The notes under the pieces were generated by a model. It was not told the DNA's origin, made no database searches, and saw nothing but the letters and a program-made list of their open reading frames with translations. DNA of 39,445 nt, taken from positions 13,965 through 53,409 of the forward strand of contig JALHRC010000007.1 in assembly GCA_022841645.1 (NCBI GenBank), in the 5' to 3' direction. Shown piece by piece: positions 1 to 7,302 of the stretch. A program made the position numbers and the translations under genes. The DNA is from Minisyncoccota bacterium. Lineage in GTDB: Bacteria; Patescibacteriota; Minisyncoccia; Phycocordibacterales; UBA918. Every line of letters starts with the position of its first letter. Position 1 is the stretch's first letter.

Positions 1-1678
1 GTTTATTTTTGCCTTGGTGCGCCGCGAGGCGGCGCTTATTAAAAACTTCGTTTTTAAGACGCGCCGCCTCCGCGATAACACTTTTCGTATTCACTGCCAT
101 TTCTTTTTCAGGATCGGGTTCAGCGATACGTGGACAGATTACGTATGCTTGTCGTCCCGCAGCCAGTTCTTGTTCAACATGATCGTACATCGCCTTCTCT
201 TCACCAGGACCGACAATTTTAGTGATGACGGGTTTCCGGCCCTTGGGCATTTCATCTAAGAGGGTGATGTCGAGGTCACCGTAGATAGTGAGCGCGAGGG
301 TGCGGGGGATGGGGGTGGCGGTCATGGAAAGCAGGTGCGGCAGCCGCGCCTCTTTCTTTGCTAATTTCTTGCGCTGGCCCGTGCCAAAGCGATGTTGTTC
401 ATCGATAATAACGTACGCCAGGTGCTTAAATTCGACACTCTTGTATATGAGCGCATGGGTCCCGATAAGAATGGGCACCTCACCGTTTTTCACCCACTTG
501 AGGAGTTGGGCTTTGGAAATGGCTGTTGGCTTCTCCGGGTCGCTTTTGCTGGGGAATTTCATACAGCCACTGCCAGTGATGAGGCCGATCTGGATAGGGA
601 GATGTTTGAAGTACTCGATAAAGCTCTCAAAGTGTTGCTTGGCCAAAATTTCCGTCGGGGCCATGTAGGCGACTTGTAAATTACCAAATTCGAGTTTCTT
701 ATTCGCTCCCTCTGGTGGTCGAGAGGTTACGACCGTATAAGCAGTCGTGGCCGCGACCGCCGTTTTGCCACTCCCCACATCCCCTTCGAGAAGACGAGAC
801 ATAGCGTGATTGCCTTTGAAATCACCAATAATAGTCGCGATAGCGTTTTCCTGCGCGGCGGTGAGCGGGAAGGGGAAGCGTTCGACGAAATCAACGACGT
901 CGGTGGGACGCACATCGATCGAGTAGGTGGTGGCAGCGCTCACCGCCGCACGCTCCTGCGCCTTCTGTACTTGGATGTAAAACACTTCTTCAAAGGCAAA
1001 GCGTTTGCGGGCGCTTTCGGCGTGCTCGCGCTTTTTGGGTGCGTGGATCCACACGAGGGCGGTGGCGAGCTCGGGCAGGTGATATTTCTCTAAAATACTT
1101 TTCGGAATTGGATCCTTCATGAGGGCGAGCACCCCCTTTTCAAAACACTTAAGCGCGGTGTGGTACAACCACTTGCTCGTGACCCCTTTCACTTCGCGGT
1201 ACACCGGGTAGAGGGTGTCGTCACCGCTCCCGGTACCCTTAAAGATGGAGTCGTGGCGATCGATGGGGAGGGCGTCGAGTGGCTCTACTTCGGGGTTGCT
1301 CAGATAGAGTTTCCCTTCGCTCCCGGCCACTTTGCCAGCGAGCTTCACGTACGTACCGTTTTGGTACATCTTGGCGAGGTACGGCTGGTTAAACCACATC
1401 ACTTTGATCTTGGCCGAACCGTCTTCGATGTAGCCCTCTGCGATCGGCACTTTGCTCTTCCAGGCCTTGCGGGTCTTAAGGCCCGAGAGTTGGCCATAGA
1501 CAATAGCGTCTTGCCCCTTCCCGAGACCCTCGACCGACTGGACGTCACTAATGTCTTCGTAGCGGGCCGGCAGGTGGAGGAGTAGGTCGTAGACGGTCGC
1601 AATGCCAAGCTTTTTGAGCGCTCTTTGGTGGGTGAGGTCGAGGCGAAAGTGCGCAGACAGGAGGTCGGTAGGGAGCAT
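1..1678 (-). CDS. recG: ATP-dependent DNA helicase RecG, C-terminus cut by window edge
   Basis: Reading the minus strand from the ATG at 1678 gives about 559 residues that are still open at base 1, so the helicase C-terminus lies outside the window. The N-terminal wedge/OB region is followed by a superfamily 2 helicase core with Walker A (GDVGSGKT), a DEQH box (DEQHRFG) and the SMTATPIPRTL motif III, an order diagnostic of RecG. The family remodels stalled replication forks and branch-migrates Holliday junctions. A TATACT box lies 7 nt before the ATG with no Shine-Dalgarno, so the message is probably leaderless. It is divergent from the accessory block on its right. Codon use matches the core genes of the window. 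Confidence 0.93.
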   Translation of the reverse strand, partial: MLPTDLLSAHFRLDLTHQRALKKLGIATVYDLLLHLPARYEDISDVQSVEGLGKGQDAIVYGQLSGLKTRKAWKSKVPIAEGYIEDGSAKIKVMWFNQPYLAKMYQNGTYVKLAGKVAGSEGKLYLSNPEVEPLDALPIDRHDSIFKGTGSGDDTLYPVYREVKGVTSKWLYHTALKCFEKGVLALMKDPIPKSILEKYHLPELATALVWIHAPKKREHAESARKRFAFEEVFYIQVQKAQERAAVSAATTYSIDVRPTDVVDFVERFPFPLTAAQENAIATIIGDFKGNHAMSRLLEGDVGSGKTAVAATTAYTVVTSRPPEGANKKLEFGNLQVAYMAPTEILAKQHFESFIEYFKHLPIQIGLITGSGCMKFPSKSDPEKPTAISKAQLLKWVKNGEVPILIGTHALIYKSVEFKHLAYVIIDEQHRFGTGQRKKLAKKEARLPHLLSMTATPIPRTLALTIYGDLDITLLDEMPKGRKPVITKIVGPGEEKAMYDHVEQELAAGRQAYVICPRIAEPDPEKEMAVNTKSVIAEAARLKNEVFNKRRLAAHQGKNK

Positions 1679-1685
1679 GACAAAT

Positions 1686-1691
1686 AGTATA
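1686..1691 (-). promoter_or_regulatory. -10 box of recG (leaderless type)
   Basis: TATACT on the minus strand, 7 nt upstream of the recG ATG. The same box-to-start distance recurs at many core genes here. Confidence 0.6.
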
Positions 1692-1717
1692 CCCTATCGA
1701 AATAAGGCTGGTTTTAC

Positions 1718-1746
1718 TTGACTTTTTAATATAAGTATGCTATTAT
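1718..1746 (+). promoter_or_regulatory. Sigma70-type promoter of the 212-aa orphan gene
   Basis: TTGACT (1718-1723) and TATTAT (1741-1746) are separated by exactly 17 bp. This is one of the few complete -35/-10 pairs in the window. Transcription should start near 1753 and give a leader of about 40 nt. Confidence 0.75.
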
Positions 1747-1757
1747 AGTAGTTAGTA

Positions 1758-1780
1758 AGCCGCTCGATTCCCGAGCGGCT
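1758..1780 (+). promoter_or_regulatory. 5' UTR hairpin
   Basis: A perfect 9-bp stem (AGCCGCTCG with CGAGCGGCT) with loop ATTCC lies at the very 5' end of the predicted transcript. It sits immediately before the purine-rich ribosome site AAGGGAGAG. It may stabilise the mRNA end or control initiation. Confidence 0.6.
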
Positions 1781-1793
1781 AAGGGAGAGTGAG

Positions 1794-2432
1794 ATGACCG
1801 AGCACTGCATCACGGTGGCCGATTCCGGTTACACCGTCTACTACACCAGGAAGCCGAGCGGCCTGGCGGCCATCCTGCGCGTCACCGACGCGCAGGGCAA
1901 GCTCCTCTGGAGCGCTTCTGTCGCGGTGAGCCAGTGGCTCGCGCAGTACAGCCAGCGCATCTGTGTCATTCTCATGTGCGTTGATGACCGGGCGGTCATC
2001 GCGTACCTCGAGGAGGGCGCGCAGGGGAGGGTCGTGTATGCCACCCCGCTCTCCGACCTCCTCAATGGCCAGGCGCTCAGTCCGGTCGAGTCGCGCGCCT
2101 ACAAGGCCGCGGTCGCCGCGCAGCTCAAGCGTGGCTTCGCCACCATGTTGCGGGAGCGCGATGCGGTGCCGCAGCCGATGGAGATCGTCCTCCTCACCTA
2201 TCGCCGGGACGCGATCGTGGTCGGGGTCTACGAGGGGCGGCGGCACGTCCACCTGCTCACGGCGCTCGGCCTGTGCCCGGCGGGGAGCATGGTCGCCTTC
2301 AGGGGTGCCGAGGAGGGCACCTACAATCTCCGGCGGGCCTACACCCTCGCGGTGCTGGCCAACGGGCTCACTCCGTGCTCGCGGTCGGCCGAGGTGCCCG
2401 AGCCGACGAAGGAGTTGCTCCTCGCGGCGTAG
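1794..2432 (+). CDS. Uncharacterised 212-aa protein, GC-rich codon use
   Basis: I do not recognise a family. The protein is soluble, with no signal peptide or long hydrophobic segment. It has repeated beta-rich stretches (for example AIVVGVYEGRR and VVYATPLSDLL) and an alanine/arginine-rich middle, which fits an alpha/beta fold. The start is set by AAGGGAGAG 6 nt before the ATG. The gene is a self-contained unit with a strong promoter, a leader hairpin and a terminator just after the stop. Third positions are overwhelmingly G or C, richer than the flanking recG and malic enzyme genes, which suggests acquisition from a high-GC source. Function unknown; I am confident only that it is a real gene. 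Confidence 0.75.
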   Translation: MTEHCITVADSGYTVYYTRKPSGLAAILRVTDAQGKLLWSASVAVSQWLAQYSQRICVILMCVDDRAVIAYLEEGAQGRVVYATPLSDLLNGQALSPVESRAYKAAVAAQLKRGFATMLRERDAVPQPMEIVLLTYRRDAIVVGVYEGRRHVHLLTALGLCPAGSMVAFRGAEEGTYNLRRAYTLAVLANGLTPCSRSAEVPEPTKELLLAA

Positions 2433-2481
2433 CCGGGAGGAAGGAGCGGAACGACCACTATGTGGTTGTTACGCCATCAAG

Positions 2482-2521
2482 GCGGGGAAGGAGCACTACT
2501 ACGCTCCGACCCCGCTTTTTT
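2482..2521 (+). terminator. Rho-independent terminator after the 212-aa gene
   Basis: GCGGGG..GGAGC pairs with GCTCC..CCCCGC around a short loop and is followed by six T. A weaker hairpin (about 2449-2469) precedes it. Confidence 0.75.
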
Positions 2522-2680
2522 CTATGCCTATTATTTCAAACCCACCTCAACTTTACGTATAAATGAGTAATGCACTTTGCCCTATCACGCCGGCGGTGTC
2601 GAGACCCACTTGCTAGGAGTCGCTCAATTTGATTAAGTGGTGCGTGGGCTTGTCGCAGAAATGAAACGGAAGGGCTGCAG

Positions 2681-2917
2681 ATGGGTAAAGCAATCAAGAT
2701 AGGTTTTCTTGCACTGCTCTTTTGGTGGGGCTCGCCGCCAGCCTATGCTCAAGGAGGGGGCAAGGATGCTGTTGTTCCTTCTCTGCCGCGCGTGCCATCG
2801 CCGGCGGTGGAACGGCAGCAACTGCACTGCCTCTGGTACCGGGTGGAGTTCGTGTGGGATGAAGAAATCAATCTGCTCGCCCGACTTCGGGACAAGATGT
2901 TCGGTGAGGCGGCATAG
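2681..2917 (+). CDS. Small exported protein (78 aa)
   Basis: The first 24 residues look like a Sec signal peptide: basic MGKAIK, a hydrophobic core (GFLALLFWWG) and an AYA|Q cleavage site. The predicted mature part is about 55 residues, starting glycine-rich and then charged with a single Cys, with no recognisable domain. GGAAGGG lies upstream of the ATG at Shine-Dalgarno-like distance. A strong hairpin terminator follows. It sits between the unknown 212-aa gene and the GcrA-like gene and shares their codon bias, so it probably arrived with them. Role unknown; a secreted or periplasmic peptide is an inference from the signal sequence alone. Confidence 0.6.
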   Translation: MGKAIKIGFLALLFWWGSPPAYAQGGGKDAVVPSLPRVPSPAVERQQLHCLWYRVEFVWDEEINLLARLRDKMFGEAA

Positions 2918-2924
2918 GCACGGT

Positions 2925-2987
2925 CGGGAGCAGGGTTAGTAACCCTGCTCCCGGGAGACAGCACGGTTCCTCGAAACCGGCTTTTTT
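2925..2987 (+). terminator. Double hairpin terminator
   Basis: A perfect 13-bp stem at 2925-2953 (CGGGAGCAGGGTT with its complement, loop AGT) is followed by a smaller CGGTT/AACCG hairpin and T6 at 2982-2987. Confidence 0.7.
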
Positions 2988-3051
2988 GTTTGCTGGCAAA
3001 GGAGGGGTAAATTATGTATAGTAAATCACAGGAAAAACAGGGAGAGTTAGC

Positions 3052-3569
3052 ATGGCTTGGACCATAAAAGCAATCAAGCAACTGAGAATGCTGTGGAGTG
3101 ATGGACATTCGACAGCTGAAATTGGTCGACGGATGGGTATCGGTAAAAACGCTGTGTAGGAAAGGCGCACCGGCTGAATTTGCCAGCTCGACCAAATCCG
3201 CTTGGTACTGGTCCACGGCGGGGAAGCGAGCCGAAGGGTGGTCAAGTGTTGCCGCGTATCGACGGGCGGAACCTCGCTGCCAAGTCTTTGAAGCCGCAAT
3301 TTGGTCCGCCTGAGCCACCTGACCTACGTAAACTGCGGCTTCTGCGTGAGAGCTCTTCTGGAAGTGTGAGCGACTCAACACAGCAAACTAAGCAGCCGCG
3401 CCTTCGGTCGGGAGAGGTGCGCCAGTGTTGCTGGCCTATTGGTAACCCAGGTGCGCAGAATTTCCGCTTCTGTGTAGGGCAGGCTGTCAGGGGAAAGCCC
3501 TACTGTCCTGAACACTGCTCGGTGGCATATGTGAAGGTGCGCGATCGGCGCGAAGATGCGGCGGATTGA
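3052..3569 (+). pseudogene. GcrA-family cell-cycle regulator, single-base frameshift
   Basis: The first frame (ATG 3052, after GGGAGAG) reads MAWTIKAIKQLRMLWSDGHS and then a GcrA DNA-binding helix-turn-helix up to GIGKNAV, where TAG at 3157 stops it. Adding one G at 3156-3157 restores the family sequence (VGKAHRLNLPARP) and opens a frame to TGA 3569. The C-terminal part contains the GcrA signature CCWPIGNPG...FC...PYCPEHC..AY. An intact protein would be about 172 residues. GcrA proteins bind DNA and RNA polymerase sigma70 and tune methylation-sensitive promoters in Alphaproteobacteria. The deletion may be real decay or a consensus error. GC-rich codon use suggests transfer. Confidence 0.8.
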
Positions 3570-3574
3570 GGGTG

Positions 3575-3616
3575 GGGCGGCTGACGTGACCAAAGTCTTG
3601 GTCACGTCAGCCGCCC
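3575..3616. terminator. 19-bp perfect hairpin after the GcrA-like gene
   Basis: Arms 3575-3593 and 3598-3616 are perfectly complementary with loop AGTC. There is no long T run on either side, so it could be a U-less terminator or an mRNA 3' stabiliser. It ends the GC-rich accessory block. Confidence 0.65.
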
Positions 3617-3625
3617 TTCATGCGT

Positions 3626-3631
3626 TATACT
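3626..3631 (+). promoter_or_regulatory. -10 box of malic enzyme gene
   Basis: TATACT lies 31 nt before the ATG at 3663 and 16 nt before an in-frame TTG at 3648. Confidence 0.5.
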
Positions 3632-3662
3632 AGCCGAGTTATTCGCATTGTATTTTTCTTCC

Positions 3663-4898
3663 ATGCCTACCAAAAAGAAGTCAGCACCTAAAAAAACTAC
3701 GCGTCCTGTTTCCCGAGCCACTACCCCAGCTACTAAAAGTGTTGGGAAGGCTTCAGGCAAGAAAAAAGACTATGCGGCATTGGCGCTTACGCTCCACAAA
3801 AAGCTCGGGGGAAAAATTTCCATCGTCAGCAAGGGAAAGCTCGAAACCCGTGATGAGTGGAGCACGATGTATACGCCAGGCGTGGGAGCGGTGTCTTCGT
3901 ATATCGCGAAGCACCCTGAAGCGGCCCGTACACTCACGATCAAGCGCAATACCGTGGCGGTGGTGAGCGACGGCTCGGCCGTGCTTGGCCTCGGCAACAT
4001 CGGCCCGGTGGCCGCCCTGCCGGTCATGGAAGGGAAGTGCGCTATTTTTAAAGAAATGGCTGGAGTGGACGCCTTCCCGATTGTGCTCGACGTCCACGAC
4101 ATGGAGGGAATTGTGGCGGCAGTGAAGGCGATTGCACCAACCTTTGGCGGCATCAATCTAGAAGACATTGCGGCACCCCTCTGTTTTGCCGTCGAGGAAC
4201 GCCTCCGTCGTGAGCTGCCGATTCCAGTGATGCATGACGACCAGCACGGTACAGCGATTGTGGTACTCGCGGGGCTTATTAATGCTGCCAAAGTGGTGGG
4301 GAAGAAGTTTGAAAAGCTGCGTGTGGTCATCATCGGCGCCGGAGCGGCGGGCCGTGCGGTAGCGCTCCTTTTGCGTAAGGCGGGCATTGAGGACATAGTG
4401 GTAACCGACACCAAGGGAGCAATCTACCAAGGTCGGCCGGGTCTCGAGGGCTACAAAAAAGAATTGGCTACTCTCACGAATGCCGGGAAGCGCCAGGGTG
4501 ACGTGCTATCAGTGGTGGAAGGAGCGGATGTGCTGATTGGTGTATCGGGCCCCGGCACCATCGCCTCTGCCCACATTGCACACATGGCGCCGCAGCCAAT
4601 CGTTTTTGCACTTGCTAACCCGATTCCTGAAATTATGCCCGAGGATGCGCTGCGGGCAGGGGCAGCCGTGGTGGCGACGGGCCGTTCTGATTTTGCGAAT
4701 CAGATTAATAATTCACTCGCGTTTCCTGGTATTTTTCGGGGTGCACTCGATCGCGGCGTGAAGGAAATTACCGATGAGATGAAACTGGCGGCGGCCAAAA
4801 AATTGGCGGCCCTGGTGAAAAAGCCGACAGCGAGCGAGATTATTCCGCACGTGATGACGCCGGGCCTCATGAAGGCGGTGGCGAGTGTAATCAAATAA
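3663..4898 (+). CDS. NAD(P)-dependent malic enzyme (oxaloacetate-decarboxylating)
   Basis: The enzyme converts malate plus NAD(P)+ to pyruvate, CO2 and NAD(P)H in the cytoplasm. From the ATG at 3663 it has 411 residues, the short bacterial type. The catalytic-tyrosine motif YTPGVG is at 70-75, a MEGKCAIFKE lysine region near 125, the metal-binding DDQHGTA at 192-198, and a Rossmann loop GAGAAG at 225-230. The first 35 residues are a Lys/Thr/Ala-rich basic tail absent from typical homologues; a similar basic tail precedes CTP synthase in this window. An in-frame TTG at 3648 would add five residues. In a CPR cell lacking a full TCA cycle it would supply pyruvate and reducing power. Single-gene unit. 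Confidence 0.92.
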   Translation: MPTKKKSAPKKTTRPVSRATTPATKSVGKASGKKKDYAALALTLHKKLGGKISIVSKGKLETRDEWSTMYTPGVGAVSSYIAKHPEAARTLTIKRNTVAVVSDGSAVLGLGNIGPVAALPVMEGKCAIFKEMAGVDAFPIVLDVHDMEGIVAAVKAIAPTFGGINLEDIAAPLCFAVEERLRRELPIPVMHDDQHGTAIVVLAGLINAAKVVGKKFEKLRVVIIGAGAAGRAVALLLRKAGIEDIVVTDTKGAIYQGRPGLEGYKKELATLTNAGKRQGDVLSVVEGADVLIGVSGPGTIASAHIAHMAPQPIVFALANPIPEIMPEDALRAGAAVVATGRSDFANQINNSLAFPGIFRGALDRGVKEITDEMKLAAAKKLAALVKKPTASEIIPHVMTPGLMKAVASVIK

Positions 4899-4915
4899 AA
4901 AAGAGCGCGTTAGAA

Positions 4916-4945
4916 GCCTAGAATTTTTCCTAGGCCGGTCCTAGG
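4916..4945. repeat. Cluster of CCTAGG palindromes
   Basis: GCCTAG (4916-4921), CCTAGG (4929-4934) and CCTAGG (4940-4945) form overlapping inverted repeats (GCCTAG with CTAGGC, and CCTAGG with CCTAGG) around a T-rich spacer. They may act as a convergent terminator or an operator between the malic enzyme and the minus-strand small-protein operon. Confidence 0.45.
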
Positions 4946-4957
4946 TAAAACGATGAT

Positions 4958-4982
4958 GCGCCGCCCGCGAAGCGGGCGGCGC
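4958..4982 (-). terminator. Terminator hairpin of the small Cys-protein operon
   Basis: An 11-bp all-GC stem (4958-4968 with 4972-4982, loop GAA) lies 21 bp past the stop of the minus-strand 64-aa gene. On that strand it is followed by ATCATCGTTTT. Confidence 0.65.
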
Positions 4983-5003
4983 CTTCTGCATGTGGATGAG
5001 CCT

Positions 5004-5198
5004 TCACCCGCTCGGTCGTACGGGTCCTGCGTCGTTCGCCACTCCGCTTGCCCGCGGCGCTTCGGCAGCGCGAGCGCATGCTGGCGAACAGGCGAAGCCG
5101 ATGCGCTTTTTGCCATCGCTTGCGAAGGTAATAGTCGAGATCCCTTCTGGAGGTATCTCGATGGAAGCTCCACACGAACAGCACTGAAGGTAGCTCAT
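5004..5198 (-). CDS. Small Cys-rich, probably zinc-binding protein (64 aa)
   Basis: The protein starts MSYLQCCSCG and has a second cysteine pair in FACSPACARA, giving C6/C7/C9 and C37/C41, a pattern fitting one treble-clef or ribbon zinc site. The C-terminal 20 residues are Ala/Pro/Gly-rich and probably disordered. The ATG at 5198 is fixed by a textbook AGGAGG 6 nt upstream and overlaps the stop of the preceding 56-aa gene (ATGA), so the two are translationally coupled. A GC hairpin terminator follows. I do not recognise the family. Small metal-binding adaptor or nucleic-acid-binding protein is an inference. Confidence 0.65.
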   Translation of the reverse strand: MSYLQCCSCGASIEIPPEGISTITFASDGKKRIGFACSPACARAAEAPRASGVANDAGPVRPSG

Positions 5199-5365
5199 CC
5201 AAGTCCTCCTGTGTTGGTTGTGGTAGCGACCGGAATCCCGCCCTCAGCGCTCGCGATTACTTCGGCGAGCCAATCTTGATGCAAGAAGCAGACGATCCCC
5301 CTTCCAGTCCAATAGCGGCACTGTGGGTGTGCACAGGGTTGTTTGCCAGCAATGGTGTCGCTCAT
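5195..5365 (-). CDS. Small Cys/His protein, first gene of the operon (56 aa)
   Basis: The minus-strand ATG at 5363-5365 is preceded by GGAGGAG about 5 nt away and opens a 56-codon frame ending in TGA at 5195, sharing ATGA with the next gene. The protein holds CAHPQCRYW followed by VCFLHQDW, that is C-x4-C and then C-x2-H, compatible with a zinc knuckle. The tail (GIPVATTTNTGG) is flexible. A TTGCCG-17-TATGGT promoter sits just upstream inside the end of the MFS gene. The Shine-Dalgarno sequence, coupling and promoter support a real gene despite its size. Family not recognised. Confidence 0.6.
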   Translation of the reverse strand: MSDTIAGKQPCAHPQCRYWTGRGIVCFLHQDWLAEVIASAEGGIPVATTTNTGGLG

Positions 5366-5410
5366 GCTCTCCTCCTCGCCACGTGCCTCTGTGCGCGCGG
5401 CTCTGTAACT

Positions 5411-5439
5411 ACCATACCGATTTCATTGTCCTTCGGCAA
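5411..5439 (-). promoter_or_regulatory. Promoter of the two-gene Cys-protein operon
   Basis: On the minus strand TTGCCG (5434-5439) and TATGGT (5411-5416) are 17 bp apart. It overlaps the 3' end of the MFS gene. The predicted leader is about 40 nt. Confidence 0.5.
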
Positions 5440-6733
5440 CTGCCGGCTTTGTCATCTGTGCAGAGAGAACACGATACGAGCGCGAACGAAACGCCAGTAG
5501 CGTAGCGATAAGACCAATAAAGCCAGCGCAGATAAACACCAGTGCTATACCGCGGTCGGGTCCAGTGCCAAACCAGTCGCCGATAAGCGCCACTCCAGCA
5601 CCGGTCGTCATAAACGGAATGAATACGAATTGCGCCAGTGGCCCCGCGAGGAAGGCCGTTATGGGAGTGGCTGATGACTCAATCCCCTGCGCGAGGCCAA
5701 AGACCCGCCCTTGCCGCTCAAAAGGCACTACTTTTTGAATAATAGTCTGCTCGGTGGCTTCAATGAAAGGGTGAAGTGTCATCCATACCAGCATACCGAG
5801 GGCCAGAAGAACGATCGATGGTTGAATAACAAACACCAGGCAGACCATCCAATTGATCGAGTTGACGATCAACATGCGGCGCACGGCGTTGCTGCCGAGG
5901 CCAAAACGGGCAATATAGATGCCACCAAACATAAAACCACAGCTCAAGCAGGCAAGGAGAATTCCCCACGCTTCCACTGAGACGAGTGAGAGACCATAGG
6001 CATCCATGAGCGCCATAAACACCCCACCGAGGAAGTTATTGAAGGTAGTGAAGAAGATGAGGGCAAAGAGGCCGGGAGTTTCGCGCACCGCGGCAATGCT
6101 GCCACGGATGTCCATCTTCGACGTGCCGAGTGTCGGCGTGGGGGTTGCCTCCAGGAGTGGTATAAAAAGGAGGTGTGCGAGCGTGAGAGCGGTAACACCG
6201 ATGGCTAGCATGATCGAAATGGGCATACCCAAGAAGCCAATCGCGAGGCCCGAAAGCACCGAGGTTATGGCAAAGGTAATACTACTGGCGGTCCCGATAA
6301 GTCCATTCATCTTGTCGCGGTCCTCGGTAAAGAGGAGGGTGACGGTGGTTGAGAGTGCAATCGTGCGTAAATTGCCAGCCACGCAGCCAATAAGAAGGGT
6401 GGCCATCATAAGCCATAGCGGTAGCGAGGTGGCGGTAAAGTCGCTAGGCTCAAGGCGTAGCAAGAGAATGAGGCCAAGTATGTAGCAAAGGAGTGAGACC
6501 GTACTTGAGTAGAGCATGGCCGTTTTTTTGCGCGTGTGGTCGACGAGCGTGCCAAAAAAGAGTGATGTTATTAAAGTGACGAGCGTAAAACCACCTGCTA
6601 CGTAAGAGGTAATGAGTACCGATCCGGTCTCGATAAAAATCCAGAAGGTGAGCGCAAACCACACAAAAAAGTTCGTCGTGTTGGCGATGGCGTTGTTTAT
6701 GAGTATGTGGTAGAAAGTGCGCTTGGGCGACAT
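5423..6733 (-). CDS. MFS-family efflux transporter
   Basis: This 436-residue membrane protein has about twelve hydrophobic helices. A loop between helices 2 and 3 (GTLVDHTRKK) matches the MFS signature G-x3-D-x2-R/K-K, and a second half-repeat follows a central cytoplasmic loop near residue 205. General character (phenylalanine-rich first helix, GRVFGLAQGIESS in helix 9-10) resembles the macrolide/drug exporter branch (MFS_3). It probably exports a small toxic molecule by proton antiport; the substrate cannot be told from sequence. Single gene on the minus strand. Candidate -10 boxes lie 7-12 nt before the ATG. Confidence 0.85.
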   Translation of the reverse strand: MSPKRTFYHILINNAIANTTNFFVWFALTFWIFIETGSVLITSYVAGGFTLVTLITSLFFGTLVDHTRKKTAMLYSSTVSLLCYILGLILLLRLEPSDFTATSLPLWLMMATLLIGCVAGNLRTIALSTTVTLLFTEDRDKMNGLIGTASSITFAITSVLSGLAIGFLGMPISIMLAIGVTALTLAHLLFIPLLEATPTPTLGTSKMDIRGSIAAVRETPGLFALIFFTTFNNFLGGVFMALMDAYGLSLVSVEAWGILLACLSCGFMFGGIYIARFGLGSNAVRRMLIVNSINWMVCLVFVIQPSIVLLALGMLVWMTLHPFIEATEQTIIQKVVPFERQGRVFGLAQGIESSATPITAFLAGPLAQFVFIPFMTTGAGVALIGDWFGTGPDRGIALVFICAGFIGLIATLLAFRSRSYRVLSAQMTKPAVAEGQ

Positions 6734-6835
6734 CGCAACTACGATAACATACAGTGCTAAGGGGTGCCCCTATAGAAAGGCATGGCCCGTTTTTGCACAA
6801 ACAAAAACAACCCTCCCGGGTTGCATTTGGTGCTC

Positions 6836-7040
6836 GCGGAGGATGTGAGATTCGGTCACTCTCATGGATATTTTATATCGCCCTGCTCATAAAATATCTC
6901 ATTCGCTCGACCCCCACTCGGGCGTTCCGCTCCGCGGGCTTTGTGCGCCCTCGGTTCGAATCTCACTCCCTCGCGCTCGCACAAACAAAAACAATCCTAT
7001 GCGGATTGTTTTTGGTGCTCGCGGAGGGAGTGAGATTCGG
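6836..7040 (-). repeat. tRNA-tail element A1 (core family 1)
   Basis: Both ends carry a direct copy of the tRNA-Ser(ACT) 3' end: 6836-6855 is identical over 19 nt to 8757-8775, and 7021-7040 is a near copy. Read on the minus strand: tRNA end, terminator hairpin (CAAAAACAATCC/GGATTGTTTTTG), inverted tRNA end (6953-6975), a core with GGGGTCGAGCGAATGAGA, the hairpin GATATTTTA/TAAAATATC, GAGAGTGACCGAATC, then the next tRNA end. A further terminator-like hairpin follows at about 6797-6830. Same core as elements B and C. Confidence 0.75.
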
Positions 7041-7251
7041 TCACGAATCACTAAGTATAATCATGCACTGCGTGCAGATTCTACTAAGTGTTCGCGACCC
7101 CGGCTTGGCCGTTTTTACTCTAGGAAGAGTAAAAGCATGTCTGTGCCTTTCGAATCTCACCGCGAGTGACATCGGTCACTCGCTCATCCCCCGCGAACAA
7201 AAATGGCACCCTGGTGGGTGCTCATTATTGTATTCGCGGAGGATGTGGGAT
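7021..7251 (-). repeat. tRNA-tail element A2 (core family 1, different hairpin)
   Basis: It is bounded by tRNA-Ser 3' copies at 7021-7040 and 7236-7251. On the minus strand there is a GCACCC/GGGTGC terminator-like hairpin, then an inverted tRNA end split by an 8-bp hairpin (CGAGTGAC/GTCACTCG, about 7161-7181). A core follows that keeps the GGTCAC and GCGACCCC flanks of family 1, but its internal hairpin sequence differs from A1. Confidence 0.65.
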
Positions 7252-7302
7252 GACGTTCGGCTAGTGATAATAGGTCAGGGAGACTACTAAATTACGAAAT
7301 GA

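Noticed and set aside
3150-3160. Programmed -1 frameshift in the GcrA-like gene
   Set aside because: GCTGTGTAG is not a slippery heptamer and no stimulatory hairpin or pseudoknot is evident directly downstream; a deleted base is simpler.
2749-3381. 210-codon minus-strand frame across the GcrA-like gene
   Set aside because: It lies opposite the exported 78-aa gene and the GcrA-like gene, both better supported by homology or signals.
6734-7302. Plus-strand 178-codon frame over the tRNA-tail repeats
   Set aside because: It is entirely within elements A1/A2 and their hairpins and has no ribosome site or protein-like composition.
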